A stretch of 64,000 nt of DNA from Magnetococcales bacterium (GTDB taxonomy: Bacteria > Pseudomonadota > Magnetococcia > Magnetococcales > JADGCH01): positions 1 through 64,000 of the forward strand of contig JADGCH010000002.1 of assembly GCA_015229115.1 (NCBI GenBank), given 5' to 3'. Positions 7,193 through 17,524 of this stretch are shown in pieces. A program made the translations under genes and the position numbers. The notes under the pieces were generated by a model, which saw only the letters and a program-made list of their open reading frames with translations, was not told the origin of the DNA and did no database searches. Numbering within the stretch: the first letter of the stretch is position 1; each line of letters opens with the position of its first letter.

Positions 7193-9991
7193 CTATCTCC
7201 TCTCTGCACAGGTATCGAACAGCAGCGCGAGCAGTTGCTGCTGTACCCGTTCTCCTTCAGCCATCAGTTGAGCCATGATTTCAGCACCACGGGGTGACAG
7301 CCCTTCCTGGTGCAGACAAAGTTCCAGTCTGGCACAGAGATCCGAGAACGTCGTGGCGCCAAAAGTAGCCGACGAACCCTTCAGCTTGTGCGTTATCATA
7401 GCCACCTGCCCGGCGTCGTTGTCGCTCCACGCCTGCGCCAATGCCGCTAAACGCTGTGGAAAGCTATCGGAAAATCTACTCAGCACCGATTGGAAACCTG
7501 TGCCTACATCGGCCTTTAATTCAGCCAGTTTGACACGATTGATGGCCTCCTCCGAGCTGGCCACCATCTCGACGTCAAGTTGAGCGCACGCTGCCGGCAA
7601 CTGGCATGAGCACAGGTCTGCGTAGCTCATGATAACGTGCAGCAAATCGGCGCGACGCACTGGTTTCGTCAGATGCATGTCACACCCGGCTGCCATGGTT
7701 TGCTGGATATCCTCTTTCATGGAGTTGGCGGTCATGGCTACCACCGGAGTACGCCGCAAGCCGCGACTGGCTTCGATGGCCCGCCACTGGCGTGTTGTTG
7801 CCAGGCCGTCCATCACCGGCATCATGATATCCATTAAAACCAGATCGAACGACCTCGTTACCAGGAGCTGCAGCGCCTCTGTGCCGTTGCAGGCCTCCAC
7901 GATCTGGTGCGATGTTGTGTCAAGAAAGGCCTGCACCACCAGACGATTGTCTTCCATATCATCGACCAGCAGGATATGCAGACCCTGATCGTTCCGACTG
8001 CTATCCGGCTGCACTGCAACAGGCTGATCGTCCGGTAACGTCACGACCGCCTGGTCAATGGTTGAGGCATCAACTGGCGGCATGTGCACGGTGAAGTGAA
8101 AGACACTGCCTGTAGCCTTCTGACTCTCCACCCAGATTTTACCACCCATTTTTCTGACCAGTTGACGGCAAATGCTCAATCCCAGTCCAGTGCCGCCAAA
8201 ACGCCGGGTGGTGGAATTTTCGGCCTGGATAAAGGGCTGAAAAATGGTGTAGCACAACTCTTTTTCAATACCGATGCCGCTATCAGTTACCGAGCAGTAG
8301 AGCTTCTCATCGGCCCAGGCTGCAACGCGCACCACAATACTACCCTGTTCCGTGAATTTGATGGCGTTGTTGAGCAGGTTCAACAATACCTGCCGCCAGC
8401 GATGCACATCGCCACGCACCTGGAGCGGCAGGTCGGTAGCCAGCGAACAGGTCAGCTGCAGTCCTTTCTGGGTCGCAGCCTCGGTAACGAAGGCCACCGT
8501 CTGCCGTGTCTCAAGCGCTGGGTCAAAGACCCCATCCTCCAGATGTAACTGTCCGGCTTCGATCTTGGACAGATCGAGGATGTCGTTGATGAGCGTCAGC
8601 AGGGTCATACCGGCTTTGTTGGAAACATCAAGCAGATTTTTTTCCTTGTCGGACAGACGGGTCGATGCCGCCAGCACCTCGCCGACGCCAAGAATGGTAT
8701 TCAGAGGCGTTCGGATCTCGTGGCTCATGGTGGCCAGAAACCGGCTTTTAGCCTGATTGGCGTCCTCAGCCTCTTTTCTGGCTTTCTTGAGCGATTGTTC
8801 AAACAGCTTGCGTTCGGTGATATCGATGACGACACCATCCCAAACGCTATCGCCATTATCCTGCAGGATCGGAAACGACTGGATATGCAACCAGCGCAAC
8901 TGTTCCCCGACCCAAAAACGACCCTCCCACAGAAAAGGCATCTGGTTGGCCCGGACATACTGGTTCAGTTGCATGAACTGATCTTTTTCCTTGGCATAAA
9001 CCCTTGTGAAGGCCCGCCCGGCATCCTGCATGATGGCGTCATGATCAAGGCCTAACAATTCACAGAAGGGTTGGCTGACATAGTCAAATGAACGATTACC
9101 ATCCTGCTGCCAACGCAGCTTGTAAATACCCACCGGAACCCGTTCGGTCAGATCCCGATACTTCTTTTCGTTACGACGCAGCTCCGCTTCCATGCGCTTG
9201 CGCTCGGTGATGTCCTGGTGGGTGCCTACCATACGCAGTGGCTTGCCATCGTTGGTATACTGGACCACCTTGCCGCGATCCAGCACCCAGATCCAGTCAC
9301 CGCCTCTGGTCCGGAGACGGTGCTCTGTTTCGTACATGGGAGTCACCCCATACAGGTGCGCATCAAGAACCTCCAGGACAAGACCAACATCATCTGGATG
9401 GACCAGTTTCTGCCACGATCGCACATGGGGTTCGATGTCGCCGGGCTGATAACCGAGCATGGTCTGCCATTTTGGGCTGAAATAGACCGATCCAGTCTGG
9501 ATGTCCCAATCCCAGACGCCATCGTTGGCCCCCTCCAGAATAAAATGAAGGTGCTCATTGCTACTGACCAGCTGCTGGTACAGCTGTTTGGCCTCGCCTT
9601 TGGTTCTGTGAAGTTCGAGAAACAGATTGACCTTGGTCCGCAACACCTCATCGTGAATCGGCCTTTCGATATAGTCGATGGCTCCCGACTGATAACCTTT
9701 CAGACGATGCCATTCATCCCGGTAGGCAGCGGTCACAAACACGATGGGGATGTATTGGGTTTGCTCCAGTCCCCGTGCCATATCGGCCACTTCGTAACCA
9801 TCCATGTCGGGCATATCGACGTCAAGCAGCATCAACGCCAGCTCGTGATCCAGCAACAGAGCAAGCGCCTCATTGCCTGATTGTGCCGTAATGACATTGG
9901 CGTCAATATCCTGCAAAATGGCTAATAATGCCTTGATATTGGCCTGTTGGTCATCGACTATGAGTATATTGGGACGCGTTGACGCATTCAT
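7193..9991 (-). CDS. Hybrid histidine kinase, REC-PAS-PAS-HisKA-HATPase-REC-Hpt
   Basis: With the start at ATG 9991 (AGGA nine bases upstream) the protein has 932 residues; ATG 9997 is possible, and a longer reading to 10099 would cross the repeat block and is unlikely. Domains in order: receiver (about 10-125), a PAS_3-like domain (about 160-275), a second PAS (about 285-400), HisKA with SHEIRTPLN (about 420-485), HATPase with DSGIGI and GGTGLGL (about 530-645), receiver with LMDIMMP (about 690-805) and an Hpt domain with HKLKGSS (about 835-925). It is soluble, so the signal must be cytoplasmic, perhaps redox or a small ligand read by PAS. It leads the kinase-receiver-phosphatase operon. Confidence 0.86.
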   Translation of the reverse strand: MNASTRPNILIVDDQQANIKALLAILQDIDANVITAQSGNEALALLLDHELALMLLDVDMPDMDGYEVADMARGLEQTQYIPIVFVTAAYRDEWHRLKGYQSGAIDYIERPIHDEVLRTKVNLFLELHRTKGEAKQLYQQLVSSNEHLHFILEGANDGVWDWDIQTGSVYFSPKWQTMLGYQPGDIEPHVRSWQKLVHPDDVGLVLEVLDAHLYGVTPMYETEHRLRTRGGDWIWVLDRGKVVQYTNDGKPLRMVGTHQDITERKRMEAELRRNEKKYRDLTERVPVGIYKLRWQQDGNRSFDYVSQPFCELLGLDHDAIMQDAGRAFTRVYAKEKDQFMQLNQYVRANQMPFLWEGRFWVGEQLRWLHIQSFPILQDNGDSVWDGVVIDITERKLFEQSLKKARKEAEDANQAKSRFLATMSHEIRTPLNTILGVGEVLAASTRLSDKEKNLLDVSNKAGMTLLTLINDILDLSKIEAGQLHLEDGVFDPALETRQTVAFVTEAATQKGLQLTCSLATDLPLQVRGDVHRWRQVLLNLLNNAIKFTEQGSIVVRVAAWADEKLYCSVTDSGIGIEKELCYTIFQPFIQAENSTTRRFGGTGLGLSICRQLVRKMGGKIWVESQKATGSVFHFTVHMPPVDASTIDQAVVTLPDDQPVAVQPDSSRNDQGLHILLVDDMEDNRLVVQAFLDTTSHQIVEACNGTEALQLLVTRSFDLVLMDIMMPVMDGLATTRQWRAIEASRGLRRTPVVAMTANSMKEDIQQTMAAGCDMHLTKPVRRADLLHVIMSYADLCSCQLPAACAQLDVEMVASSEEAINRVKLAELKADVGTGFQSVLSRFSDSFPQRLAALAQAWSDNDAGQVAMITHKLKGSSATFGATTFSDLCARLELCLHQEGLSPRGAEIMAQLMAEGERVQQQLLALLFDTCAERR

Positions 9992-10046
9992 GGGCATGAA
10001 TCCTGATCTTGTGAAAAAAGATTTGACAGTCGCACCCCTCATCCGT

Positions 10047-10052
10047 ATAATA
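10047..10052 (-). promoter_or_regulatory. Putative -10 element (TATTAT) for the leftward kinase operon
   Basis: Read leftward, TATTAT sits about 55 bases before the start at 9991 and directly abuts the tandem repeat block, which covers the expected -35 position. No consensus -35 is present. This layout parallels that at 5231-5268. Confidence 0.4.
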
Positions 10053-10088
10053 CGTGAAAATCGTAAAGAATGTGCACATCGTAAACCT
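10053..10088. repeat. Four-unit 9-bp direct repeat block between divergent kinase genes, candidate operator
   Basis: Units on the + strand are CGTGAAAAT, CGTAAAGAA, TGTGCACAT and CGTAAACCT, at exact 9-bp spacing; the third unit is degenerate. The block lies in the 133-bp region between the leftward kinase (start 9991) and the rightward kinase (start 10125). It shares motif and period with the repeats at 5242-5268. Confidence 0.65.
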
Positions 10089-10124
10089 ATCACAGACAAA
10101 AGACAAGCAGAGATTGTAAAAAAA

Positions 10125-13100
10125 ATGATTCAATGGGAATCCCTGTTCAATCATGCTCCGCAAGGCATGGCCATCGTCTCGCTACAGGGCCGGTTTCTCA
10201 AGGTTAATCAGGCTCTGTGCGATATGGTTGGCTATCAACCGGAGGAGTTGCTGGCGACTGATTTTCAATCGATTACCCATCCGGATCACTTGGTCAATGA
10301 TCTGCGCGATAGGCAACGGATGCTGGCTGGTGGCTGCGGCTCTTTTCAGAAAGAGAAGCGTTACATCCACAAGCAGGGCCATGCGGTCTGGGCACGGCTG
10401 CGTGCCGTTCTGGTCCGTGATGAACAGCAGCAGCCGCTTCATGTCATGGCCTACATTCAGGATATGACCGCCCAGTTAGACCATTTCTTTACAGCTGCGG
10501 TCGACCTGTTCTGCATTGCCGGCACCGATGGCTATTTTCACCGCCTCAACGCCATCTGGCAGGAGGTATTGGGTTATTCGACCGTTGAGTTGATGGCCAC
10601 CCCCTGGATCGATTTTGTCCACCCGGACGATGTCCCCAAAACCAGACAGGCCCTGACCGATCTGAAACAGCAGAAGGTGTTGCACAGCTTCATCAATCGT
10701 TATCGCTGCAAGGATGGCCACTATCGCTGGCTGGAGTGGACCTCGACACCGGTCGACGATGTCATTTATGCCACGGCACGCGATATCACCGAAAAGGTCT
10801 ACAACGATGAGATCGTGCGCAGTAACCGGCAACAGTTGCATGAGATCACCAGCACACTGATCGAAGGACTGTTTGTCGTTGATCGCAGTCGACTGATTTC
10901 CTTCATCAATCCCATGGCCCTGGAGCTGCTGGATTATACAGCCAGTGAGGTATTGGGGCGGCCATGCTCGGTACTACTCCGCTGCGCAACAGATGGTGGC
11001 CTGGTCTGTTGTGGCCACGATTGCCCGATACTGGCCATTTTCAGTCATGGTCAGACCATCGTGACCGATGACCACTTTTTTCAGAATCGCCAGGGCAACC
11101 CGTTTCCGGTTGCCATCATGGCTGCACCGATCATGCGGGCAGACGCTGTCGATGCCGTTGTGGTGACGTTCAGCGACATTACCCAGCAAAAGGTGGCGCA
11201 ACAGGCGCTGATAAAAGCCAATCTGGCCCTGCAGCGCAGCAACGACTTTCTGGAACAGCTGTTCAACACGACTCACCTCTCCATTGTCTTTCTGGATCGC
11301 AACTTCCGTTTTATCCGTGTCAATCGCTCCTATGCCCTGGCCTGCGGCCATGACCCTGATTTTTTTATCGGTCAAAATCATTTTGACCTCTATCCCAACG
11401 CTGACAATGAGGTCATTTTCCGGCAGGTGGTGACCAGCGGTGAAACCTATACCGCCGTGGCCAAGCCGTTCGAGTTTCCCGACCATCCAGAATGGGGCGT
11501 CACTTACTGGGACTGGAGTCTGTATCCGATTCATAACACCCAGGGACAGGTGGAGTGGCTGATTTTTACTCTGCTGGACGTCACCCGTAGCAAACGTAAC
11601 GAACTATCCATGACACAGGCCAAAGAAGAAGCCGACCGTGCCAACCAGGCCAAAAGTGAGTTTCTGGCGATGATGAGCCATGAGATCCGTACGCCCATGA
11701 ACGGTATCCTCGGCATGGCCGATCTGCTGGCCGATGACCCGCTATCCGATCAGGCACGATCGCGGGTAGCCGTGATCCAGGGATCCTGCCAGACCTTATT
11801 GACCGTCATCAACGATATTCTCGATTTTTCCAAGATTGAATCGAGCAAGCTGATTCTGGAGGTAGCGCCTTTTCAGTTGCAGCCGTTGTTGCAGCAACTG
11901 GCTCAACTGTTTCAGATAGCGGCTCAGCACAAAGGCATTGCCTTCACCATCGACATCAACGGCGTCATCCCGACGATCGTCCATGGTGATGCCACGCGGG
12001 TACGTCAGATCCTGACCAATCTGCTGGCCAATGCCATCAAATTTACCGATCAGGGCTATGTCCGTTGCCAGGTTGCTGTCGTGCAACAGCAGCAGCACAA
12101 CTGCCGGGTCGCTTTTGTGGTACAGGATAGCGGTATTGGTATTGATCCCAACCATCTTCAACAGATTTTCCAGCCGTTTTCTCAGGCCGAATCCTCGATT
12201 ACGCGGCGTTTTGGCGGTACCGGATTGGGGCTGGCCATTGCCCATAATCTGGTGACCCTGATGCAGGGAACCATTGAAGTGGTCAGCACGATCGGCCAGG
12301 GCACACGGTTTGAAGTGGTGCTACCTTTTGCAACAGGGACAGCGACCGACAGCATCGCGACGCTGACATCAGCAGCTCATGGGGCAGCGTGGCAACAAGA
12401 ATCCCTCGGTCATCACCGTGTGCTGGTCGTGGAAGATGATCCTGTCAACAGTGCTGTCATACAGGGCATGCTGGCACGCTATGGCCTGCAACCCGATTTG
12501 GCTGAAAATGGCCTTCTGGCACTGCAATCGTGCCGTCGTCAACGCTATGATCTGGTGTTGCTGGATTGCCAAATGCCGGAAATGGACGGCTTTGAGGTCT
12601 GCCGCATCCTGCGGGCTGAGGAACGTGACAGCCGTCATACACCGGTTGTAGCCTTGACAGCACACGCCACCATCCCTATCCAGCAACGCTGTGTATCGGT
12701 TGGCATGGATGGCTTTCTGACCAAGCCGATTGATCGTGGCAAGCTGCACGAAGTTCTGACACGCTGGCTGGTACAGCCGCCACCGGCAGCCGCAGTCCCC
12801 AGCACCGCCTCACCGGCCATGGCAACCCTGGCATCGGTGCCAATCCTGGATGAAGAACAGTTACTGACCTTTCACCAGAATGTTGGCAGTGGATTTGATT
12901 CGGTCATTGGCATGTATCTGAATTTACTTCCTAAAAGAGTTCGATCCATCCTTGACAGTATCGCCCAGAACAAACCACAGGCGCTGTTTCGTGCTGCTCA
13001 TACCCTCAAGGGGTCCAGTCGCCAGGTAGGCTGTGCGCGCCTGGCTACACTGTGCGAACAGCTGGAACGGCTGAGTGAGTCTGACCTGACGGATGGTGCT

Positions 13101-13172
13101 GATGGTCTGTCTCATCAGCTGAACGTCGAGGCCGATCGGGCCTCCGGGGCGCTACAGAACAGGATACACTAG
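10125..13172 (+). CDS. Hybrid histidine kinase with multiple PAS domains, HisKA-HATPase-REC-Hpt
   Basis: Starting at ATG 10125, the protein has 1015 residues; the frame is open upstream to 9873, but an earlier start would overlap the divergent gene and its repeats. Four PAS or PAS-like domains (about 5-115, 118-230, 240-370, 375-500) precede HisKA with SHEIRTPMN (about 510-580), HATPase with DSGIGI and GGTGLGL (about 620-735), a receiver with LLDCQMP (about 765-880) and an Hpt domain with HTLKGSS (about 915-1010). The third PAS region contains a Cys-rich stretch (CCGHDC) that might bind a cofactor; this is untested. No membrane segment is seen. The ribosome binding site is weak (AGAGA about eleven bases away), so the start is uncertain. 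Confidence 0.83.
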   Translation: MIQWESLFNHAPQGMAIVSLQGRFLKVNQALCDMVGYQPEELLATDFQSITHPDHLVNDLRDRQRMLAGGCGSFQKEKRYIHKQGHAVWARLRAVLVRDEQQQPLHVMAYIQDMTAQLDHFFTAAVDLFCIAGTDGYFHRLNAIWQEVLGYSTVELMATPWIDFVHPDDVPKTRQALTDLKQQKVLHSFINRYRCKDGHYRWLEWTSTPVDDVIYATARDITEKVYNDEIVRSNRQQLHEITSTLIEGLFVVDRSRLISFINPMALELLDYTASEVLGRPCSVLLRCATDGGLVCCGHDCPILAIFSHGQTIVTDDHFFQNRQGNPFPVAIMAAPIMRADAVDAVVVTFSDITQQKVAQQALIKANLALQRSNDFLEQLFNTTHLSIVFLDRNFRFIRVNRSYALACGHDPDFFIGQNHFDLYPNADNEVIFRQVVTSGETYTAVAKPFEFPDHPEWGVTYWDWSLYPIHNTQGQVEWLIFTLLDVTRSKRNELSMTQAKEEADRANQAKSEFLAMMSHEIRTPMNGILGMADLLADDPLSDQARSRVAVIQGSCQTLLTVINDILDFSKIESSKLILEVAPFQLQPLLQQLAQLFQIAAQHKGIAFTIDINGVIPTIVHGDATRVRQILTNLLANAIKFTDQGYVRCQVAVVQQQQHNCRVAFVVQDSGIGIDPNHLQQIFQPFSQAESSITRRFGGTGLGLAIAHNLVTLMQGTIEVVSTIGQGTRFEVVLPFATGTATDSIATLTSAAHGAAWQQESLGHHRVLVVEDDPVNSAVIQGMLARYGLQPDLAENGLLALQSCRRQRYDLVLLDCQMPEMDGFEVCRILRAEERDSRHTPVVALTAHATIPIQQRCVSVGMDGFLTKPIDRGKLHEVLTRWLVQPPPAAAVPSTASPAMATLASVPILDEEQLLTFHQNVGSGFDSVIGMYLNLLPKRVRSILDSIAQNKPQALFRAAHTLKGSSRQVGCARLATLCEQLERLSESDLTDGADGLSHQLNVEADRASGALQNRIH

Positions 13173-13223
13173 AGAGCAACGCAAACACGCAACCCTTCTC
13201 ATCCATCGTTGGAGTCACCAGCC

Positions 13224-15978
13224 ATGAGGCTATTGCGCCATTACCTGCCAAGCCATAACATTCGTGCCAGACTGGTCTTGTCCGTCGGACTGCTGGCGAT
13301 CTTTTCCTCCTTTCTGCTCAGCTTTACGGTCGGTCGCGAAGCAACCCTCCAGGTACAGGAGGACAAGGGCCACACGATGCAACAGCTGGCGTTGCATATG
13401 TCGCGGGAGCTGGATATCGGCATGTATGAGCGTTACCGCGAAATCGGTATCGTTGCGGGCATGGAGGTGATCCGCGATCCGGCTGTTTCATGGCAGCAAA
13501 AGCAGCAATTTCTGGATCTACTCAAAAGCAGTTATGACCATTATGCCTGGATTGGTTTGACCGATGCAGAGGGCAAGATTGTGGTCGGTACGGACCATTT
13601 ACTGGTAGGCAAGAGTGTAGCCGAACGGGAGTGGTTCCTGCGGGGCCGCGAGGGCATGCACGTCGGCGATGTACACGATGCCTTTCTGCTTGCCAAATTG
13701 TTACCCCAACCCAAGGATGATCCTTTACCGTTGCGCTTGGTAGATATTTCCGCTCCGATTCATGATGCCGAGGGCAAGCTTGTCGGAGTACTGTGCGGTC
13801 ACTTGAGTTGGCACTGGGCCTTACGGGTGCGACGTGCCCTGCTGGAACCCACGAAGAGCCATGGTACAGTAGATATTCTGGTCCTTAACAAGGGGCGTAG
13901 CATTTTGTTAGGAACGCCGGAGCTGCCCTCCAGTACGGCCCCCCTTGAAGTACCGAGCGTTTTAGCCGCCAGCCGGGGAGAAAACCACTATACCACTGAA
14001 GATTGGCCGGACCAAAAGAAATATCTGACCGGTTTTGCCCGGGCAGGTGGCTACAGCTCCTACCCCGGACTGGGCTGGCTGGTCTTGGTACGCCAGTCGA
14101 GCGGGGAGGCTTTTGCCGCTGCCGGTCGTCTGGAACAGCGCACACTGCTGATCAGCCTGCCCTTTTCCCTGCTGTTTCTGCTCTTATCCTGGATGGTCAT
14201 CAATCGTATCGTCCGTCCCATGGCAGCCATTGCCCATGTAGCCGACTGCCTGCGGCAAGGCGACACAACAGCCACCATCCCCAATTGCGATGTTGCAGAC
14301 GAAACCGGTATTCTGGCCCGTTCCCTGCGGGATCTGGTCGCTACCCTGGAATCTCAGAAAGTGGATCTGCTGTCGTTGAATCAGCAGCTGCAGGCCGATA
14401 TCGTGTACCGTATCCAGGTGGAGGAACAGTTGCGCCTCTCCGCCCAGGTGTTTGAGAACAGCATCGAAGGCATCGTCATCACCGACAGTCAGGAGAGGAT
14501 CATCTCGGTCAACAAGGCCTTCCTGTATGTCACCGGTTTCAGCGCGGAAGAAGTCATCGGCCAGACACCACGCATGCTCAAATCGGGTCGCCAGGATGCC
14601 CAGTTCTACCAGCAGATGTGGCGCTCCCTGCAGGAAAATGGCTCCTGGCAGGGAGAAGTGTGGAATCGCCGCAAGTCTGGAGAGGTTTTTCCGGAATGGC
14701 TGACCATCAGTGCCATGAAACGCGACGATGGTCAGATTGGCTATTATATTGCCCTATTTACCGACATCAGCACACTGAAAGAATCGCAGCAGGCCCTGCT
14801 GCTGGCGAAAGAACGGGCTGAAGACGCCAACCGGGTCAAGAGCGAGTTTCTGCTGGTCATGAGTCATGAAATGCGTACCCCCATGAATGTCATCATGGGT
14901 ATGGGTGAACTGCTGGAAGAGACTGGTCTCTCCGAAGAGCAGCAGTCGATTCTGGCGCGACAGAAGAACGCCGCCAACCGGCTGCTGGAACTGATCGATG
15001 ATGTGCTGGATATGTCCAAAATCGAATCGGGCCAGTTGCAATTGAACCGCATGGATTTCGATCTGCGCTCCCTGATGAAGTCCATCCGCGATATCATGGG
15101 TCCGATAGCCCAGGTCAAACAGCTTGATTTCCAGGTTAACATCAGGCCGGATACCCCTCTCAAACTGCGGGGAGATGTGCGCCGTCTGCGCCAGATTCTG
15201 ATCAACCTGGTCGACAACGGCATCAAGTTTACCGACAGGGGCTGCGTGGAGGTCAGCGTTGCGACCGAGGCCGAGGCCCTTCAGTCCGGGGTGATCCGCT
15301 TTACCGTCCAGGACTCCGGCATCGGTATATCCCCGGATATGCAGGAAAAAAATTTTCGATAACTTTACCCAGGCCAATTCAACCCTGTCGAGAACGTATG
15401 GCGGCATTGGCCTGGGCCTGAGCCTGGCCAACCGGCTGGTGCATCTGCTGGGAGGAGACCTGAAGCTCGACAGCACCTTGGGCAAAGGCAGTCGCTTCTA
15501 TTTCTCGGTACCCTTTGAATGTCTGACCGAGACGGCTGAACTGGACATCACCCAGGCACTGCTGCCAGTCAAAGACAGTGCCAAACGGATCCTGCTGGTG
15601 GAAGACACCGAGGACAATGCCATGCTGGTCATCTCCTATCTGAAAAAATCTGCCATCCAGGTCGATGTGGCCGAAAACGGCGCCGAGGCCTGCCATCGTT
15701 TCAAGCTGGGTAAACTTTACGACCTGGTTCTGATGGATTTGCAGATGCCGGTCATGGACGGCTACGACGCTACCCGTGAGATTCGGCAATGGGAACAGCA
15801 GAAAAAACGCAAGCCGACCCCGATTCTCGCCCTGACCGCACATACCCGCAAAGAGGATGTCGACAGGAGTCTCCAGGTTGGCTGCAATGAACATTTGACC
15901 AAACCAATCAGCAGGAAGCAGTTGCTGGAAGCGGTCAACGTCTGGATACAAACCGAAGATGGCAGCTGGGTCTATTGA
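13224..15978 (+). pseudogene. Membrane hybrid histidine kinase (dCache-HAMP-PAS-HisKA-HATPase-REC), frameshifted
   Basis: The ATG at 13224 has GGAG nine bases upstream. The first frame runs to 15362 with TM1 (about 16-36), a periplasmic dCache-like sensor, TM2 (about 305-325), HAMP, PAS, HisKA with SHEMRTPMN and the first half of the ATPase domain. It stops just after the DSGIGI box. The frame continues, shifted by one base, through the rest of the ATPase (YGGIGLGLS) and a receiver with LMDLQMP to 15978. The break is at a run of seven A at 15346-15352; six would restore the frame and give the expected KIFDNF. It may be a sequencing error, a true lesion or slippage on the A run. All other residues look conserved, which argues for a recent or artefactual break. 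Confidence 0.8.
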
Positions 15979-16101
15979 AAAACAGGAGATCCACAGATCA
16001 ATTCGACATGAGTCGGCGACGGATTGGTCCACCTGGCTCGTCTAAACGAGTATAGAGCCGTTGCCAACGGCAGTTGCTGACAAGGAACAAGGATACCAAC
16101 C
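15979..16101. other. Intergenic region with two short hairpins
   Basis: Two inverted repeats lie here: CTCGT/ACGAG at 16037-16050 (loop of four) and GCCGTT/AACGGC at 16057-16071 (loop of three). Neither is followed by a T run, so they are weak terminator candidates after the kinase gene. AAGGA precedes the next start. Confidence 0.3.
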
Positions 16102-16434
16102 ATGAAGACGACACGCTTATGGATCATGATGGCAACGTTAGCCTGGCTGTTGCCGGGACAGCTACAGGCTCAACCCTGGCCAGGTGGTGGCTATGGAAGA
16201 GGATGCTGTGCCGGGACCGCCATGCCACAGACAGCGCAGGCTCATTTTCAGACCATGGATCAGAATGGCGACGGAATTGTAACCCGCGCCGAATTGACTC
16301 AACAGGGTCCTCCCATGAGAGCCAACCATTTTCTTGCCACCCATGACAGCAATGGGGATGGCCAAGTGACGCAGGGAGAGTTTATGGCGACAATACCGGC
16401 CAATCGTCCAGGATGGGCTGGACCGGTGAGGTGA
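16102..16434 (+). CDS. Small secreted EF-hand protein
   Basis: This 110-residue protein has a signal peptide (residues 1-23, cleavage near LQAQP) and two EF-hand loops, one starting DQNGDGIVTRAE and one DSNGDGQVTQGE, each with Asp at positions 1, 3 and 5 and Glu at 12. It should bind calcium or another divalent cation in the periplasm. A CC pair sits between the signal and the first loop. It is the first gene of a run with an ECF sigma factor, a membrane protein and a Spy/CnrX-like sensor, an arrangement that suggests metal sensing. Whether it binds copper is unknown. Confidence 0.8.
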   Translation: MKTTRLWIMMATLAWLLPGQLQAQPWPGGGYGRGCCAGTAMPQTAQAHFQTMDQNGDGIVTRAELTQQGPPMRANHFLATHDSNGDGQVTQGEFMATIPANRPGWAGPVR

Positions 16435-16488
16435 GGTTTTTGAGGCTGGAGACCCTGGAGCTTTGCTCCAGGTGAGAGGTCGTCAACC

Positions 16489-17061
16489 ATGATCGTAACA
16501 GAGGGCAACGACGGGGTGCGGATTGAGGAGGCCCGCTGGATGGCCCGAGCTGCCCTACATGAAGAAACGGCTTGCCGGTTATTGGTCAATCGTTATCTCA
16601 AGCCTTTGCTCAATTTGGCTGCCCGGCTGTTGCAAAACCGTGCTGACGCTGAAGACATGGTGCAAGAGGCCTTCATCCGCCTCTGGCGTGAAGCGCCTCA
16701 CTGGCGTGGACAGGCAAAGGTTGGCACGTGGCTGCACCAAATTGTTTATCATGCCTGTATTGACCGACTGCGACAGCGCACGGTTCTTCCTCTGGAAGAG
16801 CTGGAAGAACCGTTATACTCAGAACCAGAAACCGATCCACTGGCTACTCTGCAACTGCAAGAAGCAGCACAGCTGGTCGAGCAGGCTATGGCTGCCCTAC
16901 CGCCGCGCCAAAGGGCAGCCATCCTGATGGTGCATTATCAGGAATTTCATCAGGTCGACGCTGCCCAGGTGCTGGGCATTGGTGTTGAGGCGCTGGAGTC
17001 TCTCCTGGCCCGGGGACGGCGCAAATTACGGCAACTGCTGGCAGAATCGATCAAGGGCTAA
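16489..17061 (+). CDS. ECF-family RNA polymerase sigma factor
   Basis: This 190-residue protein has sigma region 2 (about 30-95, including DAEDMVQEAFIRLW and a core-binding helix) and region 4 (about 130-185, with LPPRQRAAILMVHYQ and a C-terminal helix-turn-helix), separated by a short linker. This two-domain form is typical of extracytoplasmic function sigma factors. The start has GAGAGG nine bases upstream. The next two genes encode single-pass membrane proteins, the expected anti-sigma factor and periplasmic sensor. Likely targets are this operon and the convergent cus genes, by analogy with CnrH; no target promoter was identified. Confidence 0.9.
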   Translation: MIVTEGNDGVRIEEARWMARAALHEETACRLLVNRYLKPLLNLAARLLQNRADAEDMVQEAFIRLWREAPHWRGQAKVGTWLHQIVYHACIDRLRQRTVLPLEELEEPLYSEPETDPLATLQLQEAAQLVEQAMAALPPRQRAAILMVHYQEFHQVDAAQVLGIGVEALESLLARGRRKLRQLLAESIKG

Positions 17062-17077
17062 CAGGAGGGGATCAGGC

Positions 17078-17524
17078 ATGAAAGACAACCATGACACGTT
17101 ACAGCAGCTCCATGCCGATCGCATCAAAACACTGTTGGCAGCCTATGGCAGTGCCTCGACACACTGGCCAGCGCACGAACGGACTGCAATCCCTGCTGAC
17201 GTGCAGCAAGATGCGACCCTGCTGCAGCACTGGCATCGGGCTCAAACCCTGGATCGGCTACTGGACCAGATAACCATGGACCATCCAACCCCGGCACTGG
17301 AATGTGCGATCCTGCAACAGAGCCGACCATTCTGGCATCGTTGCATGGCCATGATCTGGCCCTTGGATCAAGGACGCTGGTTGGCGGCGACGATGCTGGC
17401 TTCCCTGTTACTGGGAGTGGTTGTTGGCGATTGGCTGGTTCGGTCAGAACTGACTCCAGATGACAACGACCCCCCGTGGCAGCTGGTTTTTGGACCCAAC
17501 TGGAATGGAGTTGAACAGCCATGA
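17078..17524 (+). CDS. Probable anti-sigma factor, single-pass membrane protein
   Basis: This 148-residue protein has a cytosolic N-terminal part (about 1-100), one membrane helix (about 106-126) and a short periplasmic tail. The start at 17078 has GGAGGGG upstream, and the stop overlaps the next start (ATGA). Position between an ECF sigma gene and a membrane-anchored periplasmic sensor, size and topology all fit a CnrY-type anti-sigma factor. No zinc-binding anti-sigma (ZAS) motif is seen. The function is inferred mainly from context. Confidence 0.6.
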   Translation: MKDNHDTLQQLHADRIKTLLAAYGSASTHWPAHERTAIPADVQQDATLLQHWHRAQTLDRLLDQITMDHPTPALECAILQQSRPFWHRCMAMIWPLDQGRWLAATMLASLLLGVVVGDWLVRSELTPDDNDPPWQLVFGPNWNGVEQP

